Shown piece by piece: positions 7,246 through 16,652 of a stretch of DNA of 64,000 bases. The notes under the pieces are model-generated. The model had not been told where the DNA came from and ran no database searches. It saw only the letters and a list, made by a program, of their open reading frames with translations. The position numbers and the translations under genes are program-made. Source of the DNA: Streptomyces sp. PsTaAH-137 (GTDB lineage: Bacteria; Actinomycetota; Actinomycetes; Streptomycetales; Streptomycetaceae); contig NZ_QLLY01000005.1 of NCBI RefSeq assembly GCF_003259365.1, positions 372,001 through 436,000 on the forward strand, in the 5' to 3' direction. Each line of letters starts with the position of its first letter. The stretch's first letter is position 1.

Positions 7246-7470
7246 ATGAATGCACTGCCTCGGTACGTTTCCGACAGCATGTCACTGAGCGGCGCACTGT
7301 GGCGGCGGAGCAGCCGCAGCACAGGCGCCAACAACTGCGTCGAGACGGCCCCCTTGTCCTCGGGGCCCGCGGCCGGTCTCCTGGCCGTCCGCGACTCCAA
7401 GGACACGGCGGGACCCGCCGTGCTGTTCGCTCCTCACGCCTGGGAAGGGTTCATCGGCTCCCTGCGCTGA
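7246..7470 (+). CDS. DUF397-domain protein
   Basis: A 74-residue protein with the DUF397 pattern: LWRRSSRSTGANNCVETAPL, then VRDSKDTAGPAVLFAPHAWE. These small proteins pair with DUF5753 HTH regulators; in the whiJ system the pair affects development, but the biochemical role is not settled. The last 20 bp overlap the 3' end of bioF on the other strand. Confidence 0.88.
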   Translation: MNALPRYVSDSMSLSGALWRRSSRSTGANNCVETAPLSSGPAAGLLAVRDSKDTAGPAVLFAPHAWEGFIGSLR

Positions 7471-8644
7471 CCGCGCCCCGGGGAGCCGTTCGGCTGATCA
7501 CCCGCACCGCCTCGGCGAGTTGCTCGTCGGTGAGGTCGGCGCGGGCGGTCAGCCGCAGCCGTGAGACACCGTCCGGCACCGAGGGCGGACGGAAACAGCC
7601 CACCGCCAGTCCCGCCGCCCGGCAGGCCGCGGCCCAGCGCACCGCTTCGTCGGGCGAGGGTGCGCGCACGGAGACCACCGCCGCGTCCGGGCGCACGGCC
7701 GACAGGCCCTCATCCGTGAGGAGTTGATGCAGCGTCGCCGCGACCTCGCGGGCCCGTGCCGCCCGCCGAGGTTCGCGGCGCAGCAGACGCAGCGCCGCGA
7801 GCGCGGCGCCGACCGCGGCCGGGGCGAGGCCGGTGTCGAAGATGAACGTACGCGCCGTGTTGACGAGGTGCTCGATGACCGGCGCCGGGCCGAGGACCGC
7901 GCCGCCCTGGCTGCCGAACGACTTCGAGAGGGTCACGGTGGCGACGGTGCCGGGGTCGCCCGCGAGGCCCGCCGCGTCCGGGGCGCCGCGACCGCCCGCC
8001 CCGAGCACACCGAGCCCGTGCGCGTCGTCGACGATCAGTCCGGCCCCGAACTCGCGGGCCACATCGCCCAGTTCGCTGAGCGGCGCGCGGTCCCCGTCGA
8101 CCGAGAAGACGGTGTCGCTGACCACCACGGCCGGGCCGTCGTGCGCGGAGAGGGCCGCGCGGACGGCTCCGGGATCGGCGTGCGGCACGACCCGGGTGCT
8201 CGCGCGGGCCAGCCGGCATCCGTCGATCAGGGACGCGTGATTGGCCGCGTCGGAGACGATCAGCGAGCCCTGCGGAGCGAGCGCCGTGACGGCCGCGAGG
8301 TTCGCCGCGTAACCGGACGACAGCACGAGCGCCGCCTCGAATCCGCAGAACTCCGCCAGCTCCCGCTCCAGTTCGGCGTGGAGTTCGGTGGTACCGGTGA
8401 CGAGCCGCGAACCGGTCGCGCCGCCGCCCCAGCGACGTGCCGCCTCGACCGCCCCCGCGACGGTCTCGGGGTGCCGGGCGAGGCCCAGATAGTCGTTGCT
8501 CGCCAGATCGAGCAGCGGGGAGTCGGCGGGACGAGGGCGCAGGGTGCGGACGAGTCCGGCGCTCTCGCGGGCGCGGCGCTGCTCGCCGAGCCAGCCGAAG
8601 GCCGGGGCGACGGCGGGGGCGGGGGTGCTGTGCGCTGGAGCCAT
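7451..8644 (-). CDS. bioF: 8-amino-7-oxononanoate synthase
   Basis: A 397-residue PLP enzyme of the alpha-oxoamine synthase family that joins pimeloyl-thioester and alanine in biotin synthesis. Seen motifs are LLDLASNDYLGLARHPETV, GSRLVTGTTELHAELERELA, IVDDAHGLGVLG (cofactor-binding Asp and His), and TLSKSFGSQGGAVLG with the Schiff-base Lys. The ATG at 8642-8644 matches the family N-terminus. It is divergent from bioB with 143 bp between, so all four biotin genes of the window may share control from that gap. Confidence 0.93.
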   Translation of the reverse strand: MAPAHSTPAPAVAPAFGWLGEQRRARESAGLVRTLRPRPADSPLLDLASNDYLGLARHPETVAGAVEAARRWGGGATGSRLVTGTTELHAELERELAEFCGFEAALVLSSGYAANLAAVTALAPQGSLIVSDAANHASLIDGCRLARASTRVVPHADPGAVRAALSAHDGPAVVVSDTVFSVDGDRAPLSELGDVAREFGAGLIVDDAHGLGVLGAGGRGAPDAAGLAGDPGTVATVTLSKSFGSQGGAVLGPAPVIEHLVNTARTFIFDTGLAPAAVGAALAALRLLRREPRRAARAREVAATLHQLLTDEGLSAVRPDAAVVSVRAPSPDEAVRWAAACRAAGLAVGCFRPPSVPDGVSRLRLTARADLTDEQLAEAVRVISRTAPRGAVSAGSR

Positions 8645-8787
8645 GACTCCCTCTGTTTGTAGGTAATGCACAGACCCTAGTCGGCCCGCCACCGGCCCAG
8701 GGTGTGGCAATACCCACACGTCGAGCACCGTCCTTTGTACGAACTCTCCTTTCGCCGGAGCGCACCTTTGAGTCAGGATCAGGGCTC
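8645..8787. promoter_or_regulatory. bioF-bioB divergent promoter region
   Basis: The 143-bp gap contains an inverted repeat GTGTGG-N6-CCACAC at 8702-8719, roughly centred between the two start codons. It may bind the biotin regulator. No BirA-type site is recognised; the assignment rests on position. Confidence 0.4.
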
Positions 8788-9927
8788 ATGGACCTGCTGA
8801 ACACGCTGGTGGACAAGGGGCTTCGGCGCGAGACGCCGAGCCGTGAAGAAGCGCTCGCCGTCCTGGCGACGCCGGACGACGAACTGCTCGACGTGGTGGC
8901 CGCGGCCGGCAAGGTGCGCCGCCAGTGGTTCGGGCGCCGGGTGAAGCTGAACTACCTGGTGAACCTCAAGTCGGGCCTGTGCCCGGAGGATTGCTCGTAC
9001 TGCTCCCAGCGGCTCGGCTCGAAGGCGGAGATCCTCAAGTACACCTGGCTCAAGCCGGACGAGGCGTCGCAGGCGGCCGCCGCGGGTGTCGCGGGCGGCG
9101 CCAAGCGGGTCTGCCTGGTGGCGAGCGGGCGCGGCCCCACGGACAAGGACGTGGACCGGGTCGCGGCGACCATCGACGCGATCAAGTCGGAGAACGAGGG
9201 CGTCGAGGTGTGCGCCTGCCTGGGCCTGCTCTCCGACGGGCAGGCGGAGCGGCTGCGCGGTGCGGGCGCCGATGCCTACAACCACAACCTGAACACGTCC
9301 GAGGCGACGTACGGCGACATCACCACGACGCACACGTATGCCGACCGGGTCGACACGGTGCAGAAGGCGCACGCGGCGGGCCTGTCCGCCTGTTCCGGGC
9401 TCATCGCCGGCATGGGCGAGAGCGACGAGGACCTGGTCGACGTCGTGTTCGGGCTGCGCGAACTGGACCCGGACTCGGTGCCGGTGAACTTCCTGATCCC
9501 GTTCGAGGGGACGCCGCTGGCCAAGGAGTGGAACCTGACGCCGCAGCGCTGTCTGCGGATCCTGGCCATGGTCCGGTTCGTCTGCCCGGACGTGGAGGTG
9601 CGGATCGCGGGCGGCCGTGAGGTGCATCTGCGCTCGATGCAGCCGCTCGCCCTGCACATCGCCAACTCGATCTTCCTGGGCGACTACCTCACCAGTGAGG
9701 GCCAGGCGGGCCGGGCGGACCTGGAGATGATCGCCGACGCGGGGTTCGAGGTGGAGGGCACCGACCAGGTGACGCTGCCGGAGCATCGCGCGGGCGGCTG
9801 CGGCTCGGTGTGCGGATCCGAGGAGGGACCGGCGGCCACCACGGCTCCCGAGGCGACGGAGGCACGGACCGACCTGGTCGCCGTGCGCCGCCGGGGCGCC
9901 GGGACGGATCTCGCGCCCAATGCCTGA
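8788..9927 (+). CDS. bioB: Biotin synthase
   Basis: A 379-residue radical-SAM enzyme that inserts sulfur into dethiobiotin. The CxxxCxxC cluster motif is Cys65, Cys69 and Cys72 in [39 protein letters not shown] and [10 protein letters not shown] are also typical of BioB. The C-terminus has an unusual Cys-containing extension, AGGCGSVCG, followed by an acidic/Ala-rich tail. The gene overlaps bioA by 8 bp, indicating translational coupling. Confidence 0.96.
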   Translation: MDLLNTLVDKGLRRETPSREEALAVLATPDDELLDVVAAAGKVRRQWFGRRVKLNYLVNLKSGLCPEDCSYCSQRLGSKAEILKYTWLKPDEASQAAAAGVAGGAKRVCLVASGRGPTDKDVDRVAATIDAIKSENEGVEVCACLGLLSDGQAERLRGAGADAYNHNLNTSEATYGDITTTHTYADRVDTVQKAHAAGLSACSGLIAGMGESDEDLVDVVFGLRELDPDSVPVNFLIPFEGTPLAKEWNLTPQRCLRILAMVRFVCPDVEVRIAGGREVHLRSMQPLALHIANSIFLGDYLTSEGQAGRADLEMIADAGFEVEGTDQVTLPEHRAGGCGSVCGSEEGPAATTAPEATEARTDLVAVRRRGAGTDLAPNA

Positions 9928-11197
9928 TCCGCGTATCGAGGAACTGCTCCGGCTCGACCGCGATCACGTCTGGCATCCGTACGGTCCCATGCCGGGACGG
10001 CAGCAGCCCCTGGTCGTCGAGTCGGCGGCCGGGGTGCGGCTGCGGGTCGCCGGGCACGGCGAGCTGGTCGACGGGATGTCGTCGTGGTGGTCGGCGATCC
10101 ACGGCTACAACCACCCGGTGCTCAACGAGGCGGCGCGCGGGCAGTTGAAACGGATGAGCCACGTCATGTTCGGCGGGCTCACCCACGAACCGGCGGTCCG
10201 GCTCGCGCAACGGCTGGTCGAGATGTCTCCGGCCGGTCTTGAACACGTGTTCCTCGCCGACTCGGGGTCCGTGTCCGTCGAGGTGGCGCTGAAGATGTGC
10301 CTGCAGTACTGGCGCTCGCTCGGGCGGCCGGAGAAGCGCAGGATGCTGACCTGGCGCGGCGGCTACCACGGTGACACCTGGCAGCCGATGTCCGTGTGCG
10401 ACCCCGAGGGCGGGATGCACGGCCTGTGGGCCGGTGTGCTGCCCGAGCAGGTGTTCGCGGACGCCCCGCCGAGCGCGTACGAGGAGTCGTACGCGGAGCA
10501 TCTGCGGCAGACCGTGGAGCGGCACGCGCACGAGCTGGCCGCCGTGATCGTGGAGCCGGTGGTCCAGGGGGCCGGCGGGATGCGGTTCCACTCCCCCGCG
10601 TATCTGCGGGTGCTGCGGGAGGCGTGCGACGCGCACGACGTGCTGCTGGTGTTCGACGAGATCGCTACGGGCTTCGGGCGCACCGGCGCGCTGTTCGCGG
10701 CGGAGCACGCCGCGCTCACCCCGGATGTGATGTGTGTGGGCAAGGCGCTGACCGGCGGTTATCTGACGCTGGCCGCGACGCTGTGCACGGCGCGGGTGGC
10801 TCAGGGCATCTCGCGCGGCGAGGTGCCGGTGCTCGCGCACGGTCCTACGTTCATGGGCAATCCGCTGGCGGCCGCCGTGGCCTGTGCCTCGATCGACCTG
10901 TTGCTCGGGCAGGACTGGCTCGGTGAGGTGAAGCGGATCGAGGCCGGGCTGCGGGAGGGTCTTTCGGCGGCGTCGGACGTGCCGGGGGTCCGGGACGTCC
11001 GGGTGCTCGGCGCGATCGGTGTCGTGCAGCTCGACCACGAGGTGGATGTCGCCGCGGCCACCCGGGCCGCGGTCGCCGAGGGGGTGTGGGTGCGGCCGTT
11101 CCGCGACCTCGTCTACACGATGCCGCCGTATGTCACGGGTGACGAGGATCTGGCGCGGATCACGCGTGCGGTGTGCGCCGCGGCGCGGGAAGGATGA
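9920..11197 (+). CDS. bioA: Adenosylmethionine-8-amino-7-oxononanoate aminotransferase
   Basis: A 425-residue class-III PLP aminotransferase that makes 7,8-diaminopelargonate from KAPA. It begins with the BioA motif [55 protein letters not shown] and [20 protein letters not shown] (Schiff-base Lys) follow. It overlaps the end of bioB and is followed after 6 bp by bioD. Confidence 0.96.
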   Translation: MPDPRIEELLRLDRDHVWHPYGPMPGRQQPLVVESAAGVRLRVAGHGELVDGMSSWWSAIHGYNHPVLNEAARGQLKRMSHVMFGGLTHEPAVRLAQRLVEMSPAGLEHVFLADSGSVSVEVALKMCLQYWRSLGRPEKRRMLTWRGGYHGDTWQPMSVCDPEGGMHGLWAGVLPEQVFADAPPSAYEESYAEHLRQTVERHAHELAAVIVEPVVQGAGGMRFHSPAYLRVLREACDAHDVLLVFDEIATGFGRTGALFAAEHAALTPDVMCVGKALTGGYLTLAATLCTARVAQGISRGEVPVLAHGPTFMGNPLAAAVACASIDLLLGQDWLGEVKRIEAGLREGLSAASDVPGVRDVRVLGAIGVVQLDHEVDVAAATRAAVAEGVWVRPFRDLVYTMPPYVTGDEDLARITRAVCAAAREG

Positions 11198-11203
11198 ACG
11201 GGC

Positions 11204-11932
11204 ATGACCGTATGGGTGGTCTCCGGTACGGGGACCGAGATCGGCAAGACCGTGACGACGGCGGCGCTGGCGGCGGTCGCCGTACGGGCCGGGCGTTCGG
11301 TGGCGGTGCTCAAGCCCGCTCAGACCGGGGTCGCGCCGGGTGAGCCGGGCGATGTCGCCGAGGTGGTGCGGCTGGCCGGTGAGCGGGTGACCGGGATGGA
11401 GCTGGCCCGGTATCCGGAGCCGCTGGCGCCGGGGACGGCCGCGGCGCGGGCCGGGCTGCCGCCGGTGCGGCCCGCCGAGATCGCGGAGGCGGCCGGGAAG
11501 CTGGCGGCCTCGCACGATCTGGTGCTGGTCGAGGGCGCGGGCGGGTTGCTGGTGCACCTCGACGAGCGGGGGTCCACGCTCGCGGACGCCGCGCGGCTGC
11601 TCGGGGCGCCGGTGCTGGTGGTGGCGCAGGCCGGGCTGGGCACCTTGAACTCCGTGCAGCTGACCGCCGAAGCGCTGCGGGGCCGTGGGCTGACGCAGGC
11701 CGGGGTGGTCATCGGCGCCTGGCCCCGGGATCCGGGCCTCGCCGAGCGCTGCAACGTGGCCGACCTGCCGAAGGTCGCCGGGGCACCACTGCTCGGAGCG
11801 GTACCGGAGTCCTCCGGGGGGCTCGGAGTCTCGGAGTTCCGCGCCGCCGCTGGGGGGTGGCTGGCGCCGGAGCTGGGCGGGGTGTGGGACGGTGCGGGGT
11901 TTGCTCGACGGTGGGGTTCGTCTGCGGGTTGA
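11204..11932 (+). CDS. bioD: Dethiobiotin synthetase
   Basis: A 242-residue ATP-dependent enzyme closing the ureido ring of dethiobiotin. The P-loop is VVSGTGTEIGKTVTTAAL at residues 4-21; KPAQTG (Lys37 region) and VEGAGGLLVHL are further BioD signatures. It is the last gene of bioBAD. A repeat-rich gap follows. Confidence 0.95.
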   Translation: MTVWVVSGTGTEIGKTVTTAALAAVAVRAGRSVAVLKPAQTGVAPGEPGDVAEVVRLAGERVTGMELARYPEPLAPGTAAARAGLPPVRPAEIAEAAGKLAASHDLVLVEGAGGLLVHLDERGSTLADAARLLGAPVLVVAQAGLGTLNSVQLTAEALRGRGLTQAGVVIGAWPRDPGLAERCNVADLPKVAGAPLLGAVPESSGGLGVSEFRAAAGGWLAPELGGVWDGAGFARRWGSSAG

Positions 11933-11975
11933 GTGCGGCTGGTAGTCCGCCGGGTGCGCGCCGGTGGCCTCTTCC

Positions 11976-12161
11976 CGCGCAGTTCCCCGCGCCCCTGGGC
12001 AGTTCCCCCAGCGCGGCCCGGTGGCCGCTTCTCGCGCAGTTCCCCGCGCCCCTGAAGGCTGCGCTTCGCGCGCCTTCCCCTTGAGGCTGCGGCTCCGCCG
12101 CAGCCTCTGGTGATGAGATGGCGCACGCAGTGCGCATCTCAGGGGCGCGGGGAACTGCGCG
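11976..12161. repeat. Cluster of three dispersed-repeat copies with a strong hairpin
   Basis: The intergenic repeat GCGCAGTTCCCCGCGCCCCT occurs on the plus strand at about 11977-11996 and 12034-12053 and on the minus strand at about 12141-12160. Between them GAGGCTGCGGC-TCC-GCCGCAGCCTC (12083-12107) is a perfect 11-bp stem with a 3-base loop. The block follows bioD and probably ends its transcript. The rest of 11933-12268 shows no gene. Confidence 0.75.
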
Positions 12162-12268
12162 CTCAGCCACACACAACCTGCACCCGGCACCCGGCAGAAC
12201 GTGCGCGCCGCGTTGCCGTGTGCCCCGGGCGGGGAAGACTTCGGTCAGGAGACGACGGGAGGCGTGCG

Positions 12269-12925
12269 ATGACGGATCGGCCCCGGAAAGCGGCGGACGC
12301 CGTACGGCACCCGGTGTTCGCCCGGTTCTACGCGGGGCTCAGTGAACGGATCGAGCCGTTCATGGGCCCGGTGCGGAGCGAACTGCTCGCGGGGCTCTCG
12401 GGCCGGGTGCTCGAGGTCGGGGCGGGGAACGGGCTGAACTTCGGGCACTACCCCGCCACCGTTGCCGAGGTCGTCGCCATCGAGCCGGAACGGGGACTGC
12501 GCCGGCTCGCCGTCGAGGCGGCGCAGCGCGCGGAGGTCCCGGTGGATGTGGCGCCCGGGGCTGCGGAGGCGCTGCCGGTGAAGAGCGAGGGGTACGACGC
12601 CGTGGTGCTCTGCATCGTGCTGTGCAGTGTGCGCGATGTGGCGCGGGCGCTGGGTGAGGTGCGGCGCGTGCTGCGCCCCGGCGGCGAGGTGCGGTTCTTC
12701 GAGCACGGCAGGGCGCCGGGCCGTGCGATGCGCGGGGTGCAGACGGGGCTCGACCGGACGGTGTGGCCGCTGCTCTTCGGCGGCTGTCACACGGCGCGCG
12801 ACACGGTGGCCGACCTGCGCGACGCCGGTTTCGAGCTCGGGGAGCACCGGGCGCTGATCGTGCCGGATCGCGGGCCGCGGCTGCCGACCTCGTACTGCGT
12901 CCTCGGGACGGCCCGTCGTCCCTAG
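12269..12925 (+). CDS. Class I SAM-dependent methyltransferase
   Basis: A 218-residue methyltransferase of the UbiE/Methyltransf_11 type. Motif I is GRVLEVGAGNGLNFGHYP (about residues 43-60), VVAIEPERGLRRLA gives the acidic end of strand 2, YDAVVLCIVLCSVRDVARAL is the motif around strand 4, and VRRVLRPGGEVRFFEHGRA is motif III. GGGAGG at 12257-12262 sets the start. Substrate is unknown; the end is 7 bp from the convergent toxin gene. Confidence 0.88.
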   Translation: MTDRPRKAADAVRHPVFARFYAGLSERIEPFMGPVRSELLAGLSGRVLEVGAGNGLNFGHYPATVAEVVAIEPERGLRRLAVEAAQRAEVPVDVAPGAAEALPVKSEGYDAVVLCIVLCSVRDVARALGEVRRVLRPGGEVRFFEHGRAPGRAMRGVQTGLDRTVWPLLFGGCHTARDTVADLRDAGFELGEHRALIVPDRGPRLPTSYCVLGTARRP

Positions 12926-12932
12926 GGCACGC

Positions 12933-13325
12933 TCACCGGCTCCAGCCGTGCAGTTCCTTCTCGATGTCCTGGACGCTCGCGCCGTCGTGCTTCACCAGCC
13001 GGGCCAGTTCCCTGACCTGCTCCGGGGACGTGGTCACCGGCACACCGCTGGCGACCAGGTACGCGTAGGCGACGGCGGTGGCGTACATCGCGTTCGACCG
13101 TTCCAACGCCGGTACGTGGATGAGGAGTTGCAGCAGGGATGCGGCGCGCGCCTGCGGGGTGTCGTAGACCGGGAGGTCGAGTATCCGCGCGGTGTGCCGG
13201 GACACCGCCGCGACGAGGGCGCCCCAGTCCGTGACCTGCGGGTCGCCCGGGGTCTTCTGCTCGGCGACCATCAGCAGCCAGGCGAGGTCGACCGTGAAGT
13301 GCGGGGTGCCGCTCGCCTCACTCAA
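12933..13325 (-). CDS. Fic/Doc-like toxin of a type II toxin-antitoxin pair
   Basis: A 130-residue protein like the Streptomyces 'Fic family toxin component'. The region LQLLIHVPALERSNAMYATA corresponds to the Doc/Fic HxFx(D/N)xN motif: the His and the Asn are kept, but the aromatic and small residues differ, so activity is uncertain. The rest is helical (FTVDLAWLLMVAEQKTPGDP; LARLVKHDGASVQDIEKELH). Start is TTG at 13323-13325, overlapping the antitoxin end by 8 bp. Toxins of this kind modify EF-Tu by phosphorylation or AMPylate targets. Confidence 0.68.
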   Translation of the reverse strand: MSEASGTPHFTVDLAWLLMVAEQKTPGDPQVTDWGALVAAVSRHTARILDLPVYDTPQARAASLLQLLIHVPALERSNAMYATAVAYAYLVASGVPVTTSPEQVRELARLVKHDGASVQDIEKELHGWSR

Positions 13326-13557
13326 CGGGGCGGCGCCGGCCTTCCGTGTCCGGGCCGAACTCCTCGGCGAAGACGGCCTCGTAGCGCTGCATGAAGTCGG
13401 CGGCGGCGTCGACGAACATGCGGCCCTGCTCGCCCGCGTCGCGCCGGACGAGCTCTTCGATGTAGCGGTTCACGCTCATCCCGCGGGCCAGGGCCCGCTC
13501 GCGGGCGGCGCGCGCGGTGTCCGCGTCCACCCGCACGTTCAGCTGCGTCTTCGGCAT
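13318..13557 (-). CDS. Ribbon-helix-helix antitoxin
   Basis: A 79-residue protein whose N-terminal half is a ribbon-helix-helix DNA-binding fold: KTQLNVRVDADTARAARERA then LARGMSVNRYIEELVRRDA. The acidic C-terminal tail (FMQRYEAVFAEEFGPDTEG) probably binds the toxin. It precedes and overlaps the Fic-like gene by 8 bp, the usual antitoxin-first order. Likely autoregulated from the 64-bp upstream gap. Confidence 0.78.
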   Translation of the reverse strand: MPKTQLNVRVDADTARAARERALARGMSVNRYIEELVRRDAGEQGRMFVDAAADFMQRYEAVFAEEFGPDTEGRRRPVE

Positions 13558-13621
13558 GCCCTCACGCTAGCGCCGGGCCGCTAGCACCGGCAAGGCCGTT
13601 GCCGGACACGCGAGTTGGCGG

Positions 13622-14743
13622 TCAGTCGCGCACGGCCGCCTCCGCGATGGCCGGGAGCGCCAGGTAGCAGAGGTCGCGGTACTGCATGTCGGCCCAGGCG
13701 TCCCCGTGCGGCCAGGCCGAGGTCTTGACGACGACCACGCGCCGGTCCCGGTCGGCGTACACGAACTGGCCGCGCATGCCGTCGGCGGTGACCCGGCGCC
13801 CCGTCACGTCCAGGGGCCACCAGTGGTGGCCGAACCCGGCGTGCGCGGTGATCGTGACCGGCAGTCGGCCCGGGTGCAGGAACGGCTCCCCCGGGCGGCT
13901 GGTCGTGTCGGTCCACTCCTGCGGGACGAGCCCGCGCCCGCCCCAACTGCCGTCCATCTGGAGCCATCCGAGGCGGGCCCAGTCGCGGGCCGTCGCCGCG
14001 AGCGAGCCGCCGGCCATGGCGACGCCGTGCCGGTCGTGGCCGACGACGGCCGGGTGCTCGGCGCCGAGGGCGTCCCACAGGCGGGAGAGATGGGTGGCGA
14101 AGTCGAGGCCGGTGGCGCGCTCGCGGACCCAGTCGAGGACGAGCGAGTCGGCGGTGCAGTACGTGAACGAAGTGCCCGGCGTACGGCCCGGCGGGATGCG
14201 CGTGAGCTGTTCGCGGATGCCGCCCTTGCCCTCGCGCACGGGGGCGACCAGGCGCGCGGCGGGCGAGGCCGGGTCTCGATGGTCCTCCACCCAGTCCACC
14301 CCGGTGGTCATCGCCAGCAGGTGACGGATCGTCACAGCACGGTAGCCGCAGGCAGGGTCGTTCAGTTCGGGGACGTACGAGCGCGCGGGCGCGTCGATGT
14401 CGAGCTCCGGGATGTCCCCGACCAGAAGGGCGAGGGCCGACTTGGTGGCGGAGTTGCCGAGCAGCCGGTCCTCGGGGGTGACGCCGTGGAAGTAGCGCTC
14501 GTGGACCAGGGTGCCGTCGACGATCACGACGAGCGAGGTGGTGCAGGTGAGTGCGAGGAACTCGTCGAGGTCCATGGTCCGGCCCGCCCCGGTGACCTTG
14601 GCGGAGAGCGGACGCTCGGCGCGGGGCCAGGGCTGCGGGGCGGCGGCCCGGGGGATCTCGGTGGTGCAGGGGATCAGCCGCTGCGGCTCCCGCAGCGACT
14701 CGACGTCGGGGCGGGTCCGGGGGTCCGCCGGTGCGGTGGCCAT
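13622..14743 (-). CDS. Serine hydrolase, beta-lactamase class C/NylB-like
   Basis: A 373-residue penicillin-recognising-fold hydrolase. The SxxK motif is Ser98-Ala-Thr-Lys101 in LLGNSATKSAL; Tyr195 in TSFTYCTADSLVLDWV is the general base; MTTGVDWVEDHRDPAS and GGSLAATARDWARLGWLQMD are typical of 6-aminohexanoate-dimer hydrolase relatives. No signal peptide is seen, so it acts in the cytoplasm. Its ATG overlaps the ABC ATPase stop (TGATG), so it is translated with the importer. It probably cleaves an amide or ester brought in by that importer. Confidence 0.85.
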   Translation of the reverse strand: MATAPADPRTRPDVESLREPQRLIPCTTEIPRAAAPQPWPRAERPLSAKVTGAGRTMDLDEFLALTCTTSLVVIVDGTLVHERYFHGVTPEDRLLGNSATKSALALLVGDIPELDIDAPARSYVPELNDPACGYRAVTIRHLLAMTTGVDWVEDHRDPASPAARLVAPVREGKGGIREQLTRIPPGRTPGTSFTYCTADSLVLDWVRERATGLDFATHLSRLWDALGAEHPAVVGHDRHGVAMAGGSLAATARDWARLGWLQMDGSWGGRGLVPQEWTDTTSRPGEPFLHPGRLPVTITAHAGFGHHWWPLDVTGRRVTADGMRGQFVYADRDRRVVVVKTSAWPHGDAWADMQYRDLCYLALPAIAEAAVRD

Positions 14744-16587
14744 CAGGCGTCTTCTCCTACGGGTTCGGGGGCGCCGCCGCCCTTCCGGCCGGGCGTGTCC
14801 GAGAGCAGTTGCCGGGTGTACGGGTGCGCGGGCCGGTCCAGGACCTCGGCGGTCGGGCCCTCCTCCACGATCCGGCCGTCGGAGAGGACGGCGACGCGGG
14901 TGGCGAGGGAGCGGACGAGGGCGAGGTTGTGGGTGACGAACAGCATCGACAGGCCGCGGCTGGTGCGCAGTTCGTCGAGCAGGGTCACGATCGACGCCTG
15001 CACGGAGACGTCGAGCGCGGAGGTCACCTCGTCGCAGATCAGCAGCTCGGGCTCGCAGGCGAGGGCGCGGGCGATCGCGACGCGCTGGCGTTCGCCGCCG
15101 GAGAGCCGGTCGGGGCGCAGGTCGGCGACCCCGGGCGAGAGCATGACCTGGGCGAGGAGTTCGTGCACGCGCTCGGTGGCGGCGGCGCCACGGGCGAGAC
15201 CGAACAGTTCCAGCGGCCGACGGATGATCTTGCCGACCGTCATCCGGGGGTTCAGGGCGAGGTACGGGTTCTGGAACACGTACTGGACGGACTTGCGCAG
15301 GTCGCGGCCGCGCTGCCGAGCCCCGGGCGGCATCGGTTCGTCCTGGAAGGTGACAGTGCCCGTCCACTCGTCGTGGAGTCCGCCGACGGCCCGCGAGAGG
15401 GTCGACTTGCCGCTGCCGGACTGGCCGACGACGGCCACGCACTCGTTGCGGCCGACGGTCAGGTCGATGCCGTGCAGGATCTGCCGGGAGCCGTAGTGAG
15501 CGGTCAACTCCTGCACGGTGAGGACGGGTTCGGGCCGCTCGGTGCCGGCCGGCGGGGCGACGGTGAACGTGAGCGGGCGGGCGCGGACGTGGTCCACCCG
15601 GCGGCAGCGGGCGCGCACGTCGCTGCCGGTGACGGCGGTCAGCTCGGGCTCCCGCTCCGCGCACGCGTCCTCGGCGAAGTCGCAGCGGTCGCGGAACCGG
15701 CAGCCGGTGGGACGGCGGCCCGGCGAGGGCGTGCTGCCGGGGATGCCGGTGAGCACGCGGGCCTCGTTGACACTGGGGACGGCGGTGAGCAGGGCGCGGG
15801 TGTACGGGTGCGAGGGCGTCGCGAAGACGGTCTCGCGCGGGCCGATCTCGACGATGCGACCCGCGTACATCACGGCGACGCGGTGGGCGAACTCGCCGAC
15901 GACGGCCAGGTCGTGGGTGACGTAGACGGCCGCCACGTCGTGCCGGGCGCACAACTCCCGCACCGTGGCGAGGACATGGGCCTGCGTGGTGACGTCGAGG
16001 CCGGTCGTCGGCTCGTCCAGGACGAGGACCTTGGGGCGCAGCGCGAACGCCATGGCGATGCCGACGCGTTGCAGCTGTCCGCCGGAGAGCTGGTGCGGGT
16101 AGCGGCGCAGGAAGGCGTCGTCGTCGGGCAGCGCGACCTCGGCGAGCACCTCGCGGACGCGGGCGTCGCGCTCGGCCGGGGTGCCCGCGTGGTGCACGTC
16201 GAGCACTTCGCGGATCTGGCTGCCGATGCGCATCACGGGGTTGAGGGAGGCGGCCGGGTCCTGGGGGACATAGGCGACCTCGGAGCCGCGGCGTCCGCGG
16301 GCCTCCGCCGGTGGGGCGCCGAGCAGTTCGCGGCCGTCGAGGACGACCTCGCCTGCGTCGACGCGGGCGCCGCGGCGGGTGTGGGCGAGCAGGGCCGTGG
16401 CGATGGTGGTCTTGCCGCTGCCGGACTCGCCGACCAGGGCCAGGATCTCGCCCGCGGCGACGTCGAAGGAGATGTCGTCGACGACGTCGGGACCGGTGCG
16501 GCCGAGCACCACTCGCAGGCCGGTGACCGTGCACGAGGCCGTGGTCTCGGTGCCGGTCGGCTCGACGTCGGTGATCGGAGGGGTCAT
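14743..16587 (-). CDS. Fused double ATPase of a peptide/nickel-type ABC importer (DppD-DppF)
   Basis: A 614-residue protein with two complete ABC ATPase domains in tandem. Domain 1 has Walker A GESGSGKTT (53-61), signature LSGGQLQRV and LVLDEPTTGLD. Domain 2 has Walker A GQSGSGKST and signature LSGGERQRV. An oligopeptide-type zinc-binding linker GCRFRDRCDFAEDACAEREP ends domain 1. It energises the two permeases upstream. A 241-bp gap holding a large inverted repeat separates it from the permease gene. Confidence 0.95.
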   Translation of the reverse strand: MTPPITDVEPTGTETTASCTVTGLRVVLGRTGPDVVDDISFDVAAGEILALVGESGSGKTTIATALLAHTRRGARVDAGEVVLDGRELLGAPPAEARGRRGSEVAYVPQDPAASLNPVMRIGSQIREVLDVHHAGTPAERDARVREVLAEVALPDDDAFLRRYPHQLSGGQLQRVGIAMAFALRPKVLVLDEPTTGLDVTTQAHVLATVRELCARHDVAAVYVTHDLAVVGEFAHRVAVMYAGRIVEIGPRETVFATPSHPYTRALLTAVPSVNEARVLTGIPGSTPSPGRRPTGCRFRDRCDFAEDACAEREPELTAVTGSDVRARCRRVDHVRARPLTFTVAPPAGTERPEPVLTVQELTAHYGSRQILHGIDLTVGRNECVAVVGQSGSGKSTLSRAVGGLHDEWTGTVTFQDEPMPPGARQRGRDLRKSVQYVFQNPYLALNPRMTVGKIIRRPLELFGLARGAAATERVHELLAQVMLSPGVADLRPDRLSGGERQRVAIARALACEPELLICDEVTSALDVSVQASIVTLLDELRTSRGLSMLFVTHNLALVRSLATRVAVLSDGRIVEEGPTAEVLDRPAHPYTRQLLSDTPGRKGGGAPEPVGEDA

Positions 16588-16652
16588 GAGGTGGCTCCCT
16601 TCGGGGCGGGGGCCGGCCCCGGCTGCCGGGTTGATGTGCGTTGCGGGCTGCG

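Noticed and set aside
9689..12190. 833-codon minus-strand frame over bioB-bioA-bioD
   Set aside because: Antisense to three clear biotin genes, Arg/Pro/His-rich and without domains.
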